From Candidatus Cloacimonadota bacterium (lineage in GTDB: Bacteria > Cloacimonadota > Cloacimonadia > Cloacimonadales > Cloacimonadaceae), in assembly GCA_012522935.1 (NCBI GenBank), contig JAAYJN010000040.1, positions 1 through 40,516 of the forward strand: a stretch of DNA of 40,516 bases, in the 5' to 3' direction. Numbering within the stretch: the stretch's first letter is position 1; each line of letters begins with the position of its first letter. Shown here piece after piece: positions 7,111 through 14,063 of this stretch. The position numbers were made by a program, and so were the translations under genes. The notes under the pieces are model-generated. The model had not been told where the DNA came from. It saw only the letters and a list, made by a program, of their open reading frames with translations, and made no database searches.

Positions 7111-9393
7111 ATGCTTGCATACCTTTTACCTGATCATAAGATAAATAGAACCTGCATTTTTTGTAACAGGGGCTCCAAAGCTATGTTATGTTTTGCCATT
7201 GGAAGAGCTCGCACACTGGTTTTACTTTGCTTGTTTTTATTAACCAGCCAAGTAATCGCGGCTCAGGGTATGCGTAACCTGAGCTTGGTATCCCGCTCGA
7301 TGGTGCAATGGAAGTATGTGCTGGACATTGTGTTGGATGGTGATTATGCATATCTGGGAACCAGCGGTACCGGAGTTCGGGTAGTTGATATCACAAATCC
7401 GCAATCAATTGAGGAGCTGGGATTTTATTGGCTTGGATACTATGTTTCCAGAATGATCTTACATGATAACCTCCTCTACGTCAAATCTGGTGAATCTATC
7501 ATTTGTTTAAACATCAGTAACCCCACCCAGCCGCAAATGGTGGGCACTATTTATTCATTGTATGACGCCAAGGACTTCGATATTGATGGAGATCATCTCT
7601 ATGTATGCTCCAGTTATACGATTCACACAATTAACATTGCTGATCCTGACAATCCATGGCTGGTAGGGATCTCTGAACCAGATTGGAACGTAACCCCCTG
7701 GTATTCGGCACACTTGTACAAGATAAGAGTAAGAAACAATATTGCATACCTTGCTTGTGATACCTACGGCTTTGCTGTTCTGGATATATCTGTACCGGGC
7801 ATAGCGCATTATCTGGGATCCTGTCCTTTTCTGCTGGGACATACTTTATCGATGGCGGGCATTGAGGTTGAAGGAAATCTTGCTTATACATGTTGCGGAG
7901 ATGCTTTTTCAATCTACAATATTGATCAATCCTTTATTCCCAGCCATATCGGTAGTCTGAGCATGCCTGATGTAAGAAATTTTACCTTGCAAGACAATGA
8001 AGTGTTTATTACCACCTACAACGCTCATTACCGTGTTGATGTCAGCAAACCGGCACAGCTTCAGATTATTGATACTATAGCCGATCCTCAATCCCCAACC
8101 TCAACCTGGATTGGGAACAAACTCTATGTGAGCGATGGCGCATGCCATCCCTGGGGCGGATTGAGGATTCTGGATGTACAGGAACCAGGCAATACCCAGT
8201 ACCTTGGATCATACAAAGCAAACTGGAACATGACTGCTTTAGACAAGACCGGTGATCTTTTGTATGTGCTTTCACCTGAGCAGAGAGGCGTGGATATCAT
8301 AGATGTTTCAGAGCCTGAGGCACCTGAAATAGTAGGAAATATGACTTTCGGGGATTATTTTCCGTCCAAGTTTGTTATTGACAATGGGCGGGCTGCCTTC
8401 CAAACTCGAAAACCCTTGGGTGGTGATGCTCACGATTGGCGTGTCAGGTTGTATGATCTCAGCGACCCCTTGAATCCTCAACTCGCGGGAATCCTGCATG
8501 CTGAGTCTACAGCCCTGGACATTGATAATACCCTATTAGCTTGTTGGAATGGTTTTCAAATCCAGCTTTGGGATATTGGCGATACCTACAATCCTCAATT
8601 GCTGAATGTTTATACTCACACAGAAGAGGGTAGCTGGCAAGACATAATACTGGATGGCAGTTATATGTATATCCTCAAAGGTACCAGCCTGGAGGTTGTG
8701 AATATCAGCGATATTGCTAATCCTCAACAGATAAGTGTGACAGGTGGATTTACAAAAGCGCATTGTATGGATAAAAATGGAGACAATCTCTATATAGCCG
8801 GAACTTACGGATTAATAATCATCTCTGTCAGCGATCCTGCAAATCCATCTTTGCTGTCTTTTACCCCCGCAAGTTTTCTCAATGAAAGAATCACAGTGCG
8901 AAATGGAATATGTAGTGTGGCATATCGAAACAAAATCAACGCTTATGATGTTTCTGATCCCTGCAATCCTGTGCTTGTTGATTCCCAGACAGTTTTTGGT
9001 TCTCCCAGAGACCTGATAGCAGATGGGGATATGTTATATGTTGCAGATTACACCAGCCTGTTAATTTACTACTGCAGCCCGGTTTCAAATTCTGATCCAG
9101 TGCTTCCCTCTGCAAACCTCATGGGAGACCTGATTTGCTACCCCAATCCATTTGTTGATGCCACTAAAATTTCTTTTAGTTTGAAAACACCAGCGGATCT
9201 GGCGATAACTATTTACAATGTCAGGGGTCAAAAAATCAGGGATATATCTTCAGGGCCTCTCCGTAGCGGTAAGCATAGCTACGGTTGGGATGGCAAAGAT
9301 AGAAACGGACGCAAAGTATCTTCCGGCATATACATGATCAAATTGTCTTCTGGAAATACTCACCTGGTGCGTAAAGTATTGTTAATGAAGTAA
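7111..9393 (+). CDS. Secreted LVIVD-repeat beta-propeller protein with FlgD-like tail
   Basis: This 760-residue exported protein has a long N-region followed by a hydrophobic signal segment (LVLLCLFLLTSQVIAAQG). About a dozen LVIVD-type blades follow, recognisable by repeats such as GTGVRVVDITNPQSIEELG, YGFAVLDISVPGIAHYLG and TSLEVVNISDIANPQQI. The C-terminus is the sorting sandwich with CYPNPFVDATKISF, IYNVRGQKI, WDGKDRNGRKVSSGIYMIKL and a final RKVLLMK. Two adjacent ATGs (7108 and 7111) follow a perfect AAGGAGGTGA; 7111 gives the better spacing (6 nt from GGAGG). An internal ATG at 7183 would give a more conventional signal peptide and cannot be excluded. It is likely a surface protein; no catalytic motif is seen. 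Confidence 0.75.
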   Translation: MLAYLLPDHKINRTCIFCNRGSKAMLCFAIGRARTLVLLCLFLLTSQVIAAQGMRNLSLVSRSMVQWKYVLDIVLDGDYAYLGTSGTGVRVVDITNPQSIEELGFYWLGYYVSRMILHDNLLYVKSGESIICLNISNPTQPQMVGTIYSLYDAKDFDIDGDHLYVCSSYTIHTINIADPDNPWLVGISEPDWNVTPWYSAHLYKIRVRNNIAYLACDTYGFAVLDISVPGIAHYLGSCPFLLGHTLSMAGIEVEGNLAYTCCGDAFSIYNIDQSFIPSHIGSLSMPDVRNFTLQDNEVFITTYNAHYRVDVSKPAQLQIIDTIADPQSPTSTWIGNKLYVSDGACHPWGGLRILDVQEPGNTQYLGSYKANWNMTALDKTGDLLYVLSPEQRGVDIIDVSEPEAPEIVGNMTFGDYFPSKFVIDNGRAAFQTRKPLGGDAHDWRVRLYDLSDPLNPQLAGILHAESTALDIDNTLLACWNGFQIQLWDIGDTYNPQLLNVYTHTEEGSWQDIILDGSYMYILKGTSLEVVNISDIANPQQISVTGGFTKAHCMDKNGDNLYIAGTYGLIIISVSDPANPSLLSFTPASFLNERITVRNGICSVAYRNKINAYDVSDPCNPVLVDSQTVFGSPRDLIADGDMLYVADYTSLLIYYCSPVSNSDPVLPSANLMGDLICYPNPFVDATKISFSLKTPADLAITIYNVRGQKIRDISSGPLRSGKHSYGWDGKDRNGRKVSSGIYMIKLSSGNTHLVRKVLLMK

Positions 9394-9397
9394 CCCT

Positions 9398-9420
9398 GCA
9401 ATAAGCTTTTGAGCTTATGC
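9398..9420 (+). terminator. Weak hairpin after the LVIVD-protein gene
   Basis: ATAAGCT (9401-9407) pairs with AGCTTAT (9412-9418), extended by two G-C pairs across a bulged A, with a 4-nt loop. No clear U-tract follows, so a terminator role is only possible. The rest of the gap to 9548 shows nothing. Confidence 0.3.
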
Positions 9421-9548
9421 CTTGCATGCAGCGGATTTGTGCGATTTGTAGTTTTAGAGAGTGGATTTGCAGTTTTCAGTGAAGGTTTATTGTGAGGGTT
9501 TATAATAATTGCCACCAACCCCGTGGCATCCTAAGCTGAATAAATGTC

Positions 9549-9577
9549 TTGACTTATTATTAACGTTCGAATAAACT
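9549..9577 (+). promoter_or_regulatory. Putative promoter of the DUF5678-like/aspartic-protease pair
   Basis: TTGACT (9549-9554) is separated by 17 nt from TAAACT (9572-9577), 5/6 and 4/6 matches to the sigma-70 consensus with ideal spacing. The first gene of the pair starts 23 nt downstream, behind AAGGAG. Confidence 0.45.
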
Positions 9578-9600
9578 GTATTTTAGAAAAGGAGTCAATC

Positions 9601-9849
9601 ATGAAAGCAACATACGATTTGGAAACAGAATACAAGTTCTTCCAAGAACATTTGCCAGAGTTCGTTAAAGAATATCTTGGGAAATATCTTGTGATAATAG
9701 GTCAATCTGTCTTAGGCTTCTATAACTCCATATCCGAAGCACTTGCTGAAGCAGTAAAAGAGCATGAGCCCGGATCGTTCTTCATTGAACTTTGTACAGA
9801 TAACAAGGACTATTACAACGTTGTCTTGTATAATTGGAGCGTTGCATAA
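9601..9849 (+). CDS. Small DUF5678-like protein paired with an aspartic protease
   Basis: This is an 82-residue soluble, acidic protein with no signal peptide. Its core GKYLVIIGQSVLGFYNSISEALAEA (from about residue 27) resembles the DUF5678 pattern G-K-(W/Y)-V-A-I-x2-G followed by a helix. That resemblance is from memory of the family and was not tested. AAGGAG lies 7 nt before the ATG. The stop codon directly abuts the ATG of the protease gene, so translation of the two is coupled. The function is unknown; it could be a partner, inhibitor or substrate of the protease (inference). Confidence 0.6.
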   Translation: MKATYDLETEYKFFQEHLPEFVKEYLGKYLVIIGQSVLGFYNSISEALAEAVKEHEPGSFFIELCTDNKDYYNVVLYNWSVA

Positions 9850-10398
9850 ATGCCGCAACCTATCTTACCCCAAGCCTTTTCTATTAGATTTAGTGGCTTG
9901 GCTTCCGTTTTGGTATGTGATGTGGGCGTAGGTTTCTCAGAGCTCATGAATGTAAATAACGTGAAACCAGTTTCCGATAAATCAGCATTATGGGATACAG
10001 GCGCCACCAGTTCTGTGATCTCAAAAAAGCTTGCACATGAATTAGGCTTGGTTCCCACAGGCAGGACCATGGTGACTGGTGTGAATGGCTCATTTGAGTG
10101 CAATAAATATGTTGTTGATATTTATCTGCCCAGCCGTGTCCGAGTGCGGGATGTATTGGTTACAGAAAGCTCCGGCATCCCTTACGATCTGTTAATTGGA
10201 ATGGATATTATCAGGCTTGGTGATTTTGCTCTGACTCATACTGACGGATTAACGATATTCTCGTATCAAATCCCTTCGACACATCAAATTGATTTTGTTG
10301 ATGAGGTCAATGAGCTTGGGAGGAAGATAGCAAAGAACAAAGCAAATAGCTCTTTTAAACGGGGCATATCACGCATAAATAAAAAAAAGCGAAAGTAG
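9850..10398 (+). CDS. Retropepsin-like aspartic protease
   Basis: This 182-residue protein has a single-domain retropepsin fold. The catalytic D-T-G is at residues 49-51 within ALWDTGATSSVIS. A probable flap follows (TGVNGSFECNKY), then the second conserved hydrophobic-hydrophobic-G element in YDLLIGMDIIRLGDF (residues 112-126). Such one-domain proteases must dimerise to be active. There is no signal peptide or membrane segment, so it should act in the cytoplasm. The C-terminal 25 residues are strongly basic (KRGISRINKKKRK) and may bind nucleic acid or be disordered. No Shine-Dalgarno site is seen; translation probably depends on the abutting upstream gene. The substrate is unknown. Confidence 0.8.
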   Translation: MPQPILPQAFSIRFSGLASVLVCDVGVGFSELMNVNNVKPVSDKSALWDTGATSSVISKKLAHELGLVPTGRTMVTGVNGSFECNKYVVDIYLPSRVRVRDVLVTESSGIPYDLLIGMDIIRLGDFALTHTDGLTIFSYQIPSTHQIDFVDEVNELGRKIAKNKANSSFKRGISRINKKKRK

Positions 10399-10436
10399 CA
10401 GCCTCTACTTAAATATCTTTCAATATAGGAGGCTAC
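10395..10436 (+). terminator. Imperfect hairpin after the aspartic-protease gene
   Basis: GTAGC (10395-10399) pairs with GCTAC (10432-10436), and GCCTC-TA pairs with TA-GGAGGC inside it, with one bulge on each side. The loop is long and the following T-run is short, so termination efficiency is uncertain. Confidence 0.35.
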
Positions 10437-10472
10437 CAGTCTCTTTCACGTTTAAAAGTAGCCACATACCTG

Positions 10473-10484
10473 GTGGTGCACCAC
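10473..10484. other. Perfect 12-bp palindrome upstream of groES
   Basis: GTGGTGCACCAC is a perfect dyad about 25 nt before the CIRCE element. It could be an operator half-site pair or chance; no regulator is suggested. Confidence 0.25.
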
Positions 10485-10509
10485 AAACCAAGAAAGCTAT
10501 TGACTCATT

Positions 10510-10536
10510 TTAGCACTCAGAATTTTGGTTTGCTGA
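10510..10536 (+). promoter_or_regulatory. CIRCE operator (HrcA site) upstream of groES
   Basis: TTAGCACTC (10510-10518) is a perfect left CIRCE arm. After exactly 9 nt, GTTTGCTGA (10528-10536) matches the right arm GAGTGCTAA at 6 of 9 positions. CIRCE is the binding site of the heat-shock repressor HrcA and normally precedes groE or dnaK operons. Here it overlaps the -35 region of the putative groES promoter, where a bound repressor would block RNA polymerase. Confidence 0.75.
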
Positions 10537-10557
10537 TAACTGAAATCCACTTATACT
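10530..10557 (+). promoter_or_regulatory. Putative groES promoter
   Basis: TATACT (10552-10557, 5 of 6 to consensus) lies 16 nt after TTGCTG (10530-10535), a weak -35 that falls inside the right CIRCE arm. Transcription would begin near 10564, giving a leader of about 35 nt before the GGAGG of groES. Confidence 0.4.
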
Positions 10558-10598
10558 ATATAAAAGACAAAAATAAATATCTGAAATGGAGGATACAA

Positions 10599-10871
10599 AT
10601 GAAACTGAGACCTATCGAAGACAGAGTGGTGGTAAAGATTCAAGCCGCTCAGGAAGAGAAAACAATAGGTGGGATTATCATCCCTGATACTGCCAAAGAA
10701 AAGCCGCAGATGGCGGAAGTGATCGCCGTGGGCACCGATGAGGACCTCATCGAAACCATCAAAGTGGGCGACGTGGTTCTTTATGGCAAATACTCTGGCA
10801 CGGAAGTGGAAGTGGAAGGCGAAAAGCTGCTCATCCTTTCCAAAAGCGACATTCTGGCAATAGTAGAGTAA
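10599..10871 (+). CDS. groES: Co-chaperonin GroES
   Basis: This is a 90-residue GroES (Cpn10) subunit, the heptameric lid of the GroEL folding chamber. [13 protein letters not shown], the mobile loop [27 protein letters not shown], and [34 protein letters not shown] are all canonical, and the length is normal. The ATG at 10599 is chosen over an in-frame start 126 nt upstream because GGAGG lies 6 nt before it and the family N-terminus begins here; the longer version would run through the CIRCE element. The next gene is a thioredoxin, 5 nt away, not groEL, so the partner must be encoded elsewhere. A CIRCE site upstream predicts HrcA-controlled heat induction. Confidence 0.95.
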   Translation: MKLRPIEDRVVVKIQAAQEEKTIGGIIIPDTAKEKPQMAEVIAVGTDEDLIETIKVGDVVLYGKYSGTEVEVEGEKLLILSKSDILAIVE

Positions 10872-10876
10872 ATACC

Positions 10877-11191
10877 ATGCAAGACGTGACAAGCGCTGAT
10901 TTCGAAGCCCAGGTACTGCAATCCGAGATTCCCGTTTTGGTGGACTTTTGGGCGCCTTGGTGTGGGCCTTGCAAAGCCCTCTCGCCCAGCGTTGCCAAAA
11001 TCGCCGCCGAAACCGAAGGCAAATTGAAGGTTGTGAAATGCAATATCGACCAAAGTCAGGATATCGCATCCCGTTACTCTATCATGTCCATCCCCACGCT
11101 CATGCTCTTTAGCAAAGGTGAAGTGGTGGAACAGCTGGTTGGATTGGTGAAACCAGATAAAATTATGGAGAAGGTAAAGCGTTACATCTAA
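10877..11191 (+). CDS. trxA: Thioredoxin
   Basis: This 104-residue thioredoxin reduces protein disulfides in the cytoplasm. The active site WAPWCGPCKALSP (CxxC about residues 31-34) and the conserved cis-proline in SIPTLMLF are intact, and the length is normal. It starts 5 nt after groES and shares its transcript, so it should also respond to HrcA and heat or oxidative stress (inference). A strong terminator follows 19 nt after the stop. Confidence 0.95.
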   Translation: MQDVTSADFEAQVLQSEIPVLVDFWAPWCGPCKALSPSVAKIAAETEGKLKVVKCNIDQSQDIASRYSIMSIPTLMLFSKGEVVEQLVGLVKPDKIMEKVKRYI

Positions 11192-11210
11192 ACGTATTTT
11201 ATCCTGATGC

Positions 11211-11252
11211 AAAAATAACCCGATTGCTTGTGTGTGATCGGGTTATTTTTTT
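11211..11252 (+). terminator. Rho-independent terminator of the groES-trxA operon
   Basis: AAAAATAACCCGAT (11211-11224) pairs perfectly with ATCGGGTTATTTTT (11237-11250) around a 12-nt loop. The right arm runs into a T7 tract ending at 11252. Confidence 0.9.
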
Positions 11253-11330
11253 GGCATTTTTACAGATCATGGGCAGGGGAAAAGGATGTGCTTCATCAAA
11301 GGCAAGCAGCCGTTGGCTCTGTAAATGCCA
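11252..11330. repeat. 79-nt element with 13-bp terminal inverted repeats
   Basis: TGGCATTTTTACAGA (11252-11266) and TCTGTAAATGCCA (11318-11330) are inverted repeats matching over 13 bp with a 2-nt bulge. The element fills most of the space between two opposing terminators. It may be a very small decayed mobile element or simply a structured spacer. Confidence 0.35.
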
Positions 11331-11344
11331 AGGTAAAAATGGGC

Positions 11345-11381
11345 AAAAATAATGCCGGACAACGTTTCCGTCGCCCGGCAT
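11345..11381 (-). terminator. Terminator at the 3' end of the polysaccharide locus
   Basis: On the minus strand ATGCCGG (11381-11375) pairs with CCGGCAT (11358-11352) and is followed by TATTTTT. It lies 27 nt after the stop of the deiminase-like gene, the last gene of the long minus-strand series. Confidence 0.75.
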
Positions 11382-11407
11382 CAATTTATTAGGTTTATTT
11401 ATCTTGA

Positions 11408-14044
11408 TTATTTCATCAACACCACTTTGCGGAGGTAACTGTCATTACCTACATTCATGCGGATGTGATAGATTCCAGTTCCACAAATGCGCCCCAAATC
11501 GTCCCTTCCATCCCATTCGATGCGATGGTATCCTGCGGTTTTTTGTCCCAGCGGGAAGCTCTTTACCAGCTGTCCGCGCACATTATAGATTTCGATGCTG
11601 ACACTGCTGTGGCTCTTCAAGCTGAAGGGAATGTATGCCCTGGGATTGAAGGGATTGGGATAAATGGCATCAAGCTGTGTGACCAGAGGGATTTCCGGAA
11701 TGCTGCCGCCTGGCGTGTTAAAATGGATGCTGATGGGTCCGTGAAAACCGGTGCTGCCATCCAAGTCGTTGTGTTGCAGCCAGTAAAAATAATCTCCAGC
11801 GTCATACAGTTCGGTATCCTTGAATACGTATCTCTGCATCTCGGAGGTGTTGGTGGCAGGAATCAGATTGCTCACCGTGGTTGCGTTAGCCAGATCACTT
11901 TCTGTATTGCGAATCACATAGAAGCCCAGAACGCCGGTTTCGGTTTGGGTCACCCAGCTCAGATTCACAAAGCTATCTGCGGAAATGGAGGCAGTGAAAG
12001 AGGAAAGCTCCACGGGAACGGTGGAATCACCCTGTGTTTTATAGATGGTGTTTGTACGGCAGTGAATGGCGTCCAGATTTGTCCAAGGTTCATCAGGGCG
12101 GGACAAGTAACCCTTCACGGTATAGCCCGGCATGGCACTTTCATATACTGCCAATGCAGCCAAGTCGGGGCTGTCACCGCCCATAAAGGGTACGTAAACT
12201 TGGTCGTTTAAAATATAAGAGTTTGTGTAGGGCTCATTATCGGGGCAATTTATCCGGACTATATTGTAGGTACCTCCCACACAGGTTGGAAATAATGCCA
12301 TTTCTGCGGCGATGGCATCCAAGGCAGCCTCGGTATTTCCACCCATACCACCTGCAATCAGCAGGGTATTGGGGGAAAGCAATTTTGCCCAACGGTCTAT
12401 GTGATGCAGATAGTCTCCCAAGGGATCAGGCCACAAATGAAAGCCATTTTCAATCAATTCACCACGATAAAGCTGCATCAAATCCAGAAACTCCGTGAGC
12501 GTATACTGGTAGTCGTGAGGGTTTTCATCGTAACCATCTAATGAGGGAAGGCCGGTTAAGGGGTCAGTGTCGTTTTGTTGAAAGACCCAATCATCTGCAA
12601 ATTCCTGACACTTTCCATTGGTGAGGATATTGCCTCCGCTGGTAGCAATGGGAAGGAAGAAGTAATCGAGGTTAAGCTGATCGGCAATAGCAGCATTCAC
12701 AGCATTATCACCATCGCGGGGACGGTTGTAGGAAAAGTCCAAGATAGCCAGTTTGCGGTTTCCCGTGGGACCATGGAAGATGGACATGGGTCCGTAATCT
12801 CTCACCCACTCTGAATCTGTGTATGGCACCTCGATCCAAGTGACCTGGTTTGGATCGATATCAAGGGTGTTTTGAAAGTAATTATATGCATATTCGGTGT
12901 CGATATAGTGTTGACCAACCACAACAAACAGCTCATCATTGTTATGGAAAAGGTCTTGCACCATCTCATCCGGAATTACAAGGGGATAATGAATAATAGC
13001 ACCGCGGGCAGGCTCCCATTGGGCGATATGCCTGGGCTGCACAGGGATGGAAGCGGTGGTAACCTTCATGCTCACAAAAAGAGTTATCGGCCCTGCGCTT
13101 GATTGCATTGCCAGATTAACGGTGTGTTCTCCAGCCGTCATTCCACCGGCATTCAGGGTATAATTGATATCTATGCTGCCATTGGCAGGAATTGTGGTCG
13201 GGGTTATCAAATCATGTGTGAGCCAGGAGGGAGGTGCTGATATGGAATTTATCGTAACGTTTGTATTGCTCTTGTTACTGAGGGTAACCTTATCCTGCTT
13301 GATGGTATTCACAGACAAATATCTGGTGATGCTGTTGGGGCTGATTTCAAAAAATGGGGGTGTCCAACGATATCTGAGGCCGCTGGCTGGATAGTTATTC
13401 TGTCTCCATCTCATAGTATCATTAGCACTTGTTCCAGCGCTTGAATTGGCCCAGTCACTCCCGGTACGGTTTGCATAATCCGGGGCTATGGCCTCTCCAC
13501 GTATGCCCACCTGTAAGTAATGGCTGTAATTACTGGTTCTTCCCCCGTAAACAATTTCCACCATATTGGTCGTTTCATGAAGACGAATTTGGAATGTCAG
13601 CAAATCGCGATTGCTGTTATCAGTTCTCAACTGGAAATTGTTGTATTGTATGGAGGCAATACGATTTGGTGCCGTTCCGTGAGTAAGATACCTAATGTCT
13701 CCTATTACTCTACCATTAATTGCTGCTGCACTAATACAATTTGAGCGGGGGGTGGAAAGAGGCGTATAATCTGTCACAGAAGGTTTGGCGCCCAAACGGA
13801 TAAAGCCATTTGAGCTGGCGCTAAACTGGGTAAAATCGGTGTTATTGAACCGGAACGTGAAGCCAATATCAATTAAGTCTGTTACCGCATCATCCTGTAT
13901 GCCTTCAAGTATCTGGGTTCCTGTAATTGATTGGAAAGCCGCATTCACTTGGCTAAAAACATAGTCGTTCACTCCAGCCCAAGCTGGTGAGAACATCCAG
14001 AACATCACAAATAGGTAAAAAACAAACACTGCCTTCTTTTTCAT
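11408..14044 (-). CDS. Secreted peptidylarginine/agmatine-deiminase-family protein with sorting tail
   Basis: This is an 878-residue exported multidomain protein. It comprises a signal peptide to about residue 24 (cleavage after AWA), a beta-jellyroll-like domain (25-240), an Ig-like domain (245-330), a deiminase domain (about 335-670), the Fn3-like module beginning DSTVPVELSSFTA, and a C-terminal sandwich (AIYPNPFNPRAYI, WDGRDDLGRICGTGIY, final RKVVLMK). The deiminase core keeps the family's catalytic set: Asp in WVRDYG (about 416), His and Asp in HHIDRW (548, 550), Asn in YTNSY (608) and Cys in AIHCRTN (662). Porphyromonas PAD is a secreted relative that converts protein arginine to citrulline; free agmatine is an alternative substrate. 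The ATG at 14044 has GGAG 6 nt upstream. It closes the polysaccharide operon. Confidence 0.85.
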   Translation of the reverse strand: MKKKAVFVFYLFVMFWMFSPAWAGVNDYVFSQVNAAFQSITGTQILEGIQDDAVTDLIDIGFTFRFNNTDFTQFSASSNGFIRLGAKPSVTDYTPLSTPRSNCISAAAINGRVIGDIRYLTHGTAPNRIASIQYNNFQLRTDNSNRDLLTFQIRLHETTNMVEIVYGGRTSNYSHYLQVGIRGEAIAPDYANRTGSDWANSSAGTSANDTMRWRQNNYPASGLRYRWTPPFFEISPNSITRYLSVNTIKQDKVTLSNKSNTNVTINSISAPPSWLTHDLITPTTIPANGSIDINYTLNAGGMTAGEHTVNLAMQSSAGPITLFVSMKVTTASIPVQPRHIAQWEPARGAIIHYPLVIPDEMVQDLFHNNDELFVVVGQHYIDTEYAYNYFQNTLDIDPNQVTWIEVPYTDSEWVRDYGPMSIFHGPTGNRKLAILDFSYNRPRDGDNAVNAAIADQLNLDYFFLPIATSGGNILTNGKCQEFADDWVFQQNDTDPLTGLPSLDGYDENPHDYQYTLTEFLDLMQLYRGELIENGFHLWPDPLGDYLHHIDRWAKLLSPNTLLIAGGMGGNTEAALDAIAAEMALFPTCVGGTYNIVRINCPDNEPYTNSYILNDQVYVPFMGGDSPDLAALAVYESAMPGYTVKGYLSRPDEPWTNLDAIHCRTNTIYKTQGDSTVPVELSSFTASISADSFVNLSWVTQTETGVLGFYVIRNTESDLANATTVSNLIPATNTSEMQRYVFKDTELYDAGDYFYWLQHNDLDGSTGFHGPISIHFNTPGGSIPEIPLVTQLDAIYPNPFNPRAYIPFSLKSHSSVSIEIYNVRGQLVKSFPLGQKTAGYHRIEWDGRDDLGRICGTGIYHIRMNVGNDSYLRKVVLMK

Positions 14045-14063
14045 CTGATTCTCCATACTATTC

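Noticed and set aside
10473-10598. N-terminal extension of GroES by 42 codons
   Set aside because: It would translate through the palindrome, the CIRCE site and the promoter; the canonical N-terminus and GGAGG support the start at 10599.
11465-12211. Plus-strand open frame of 248 codons
   Set aside because: It is antisense to the deiminase-like gene, whose domains and sorting tail are unmistakable; no family is recognised and no ribosome-binding site precedes it.
3954-14044. Type IX secretion or exosortase system
   Set aside because: Only the cargo-like C-terminal tails are present; no sorting, translocon or sortase gene is in the window, so the export route cannot be named.
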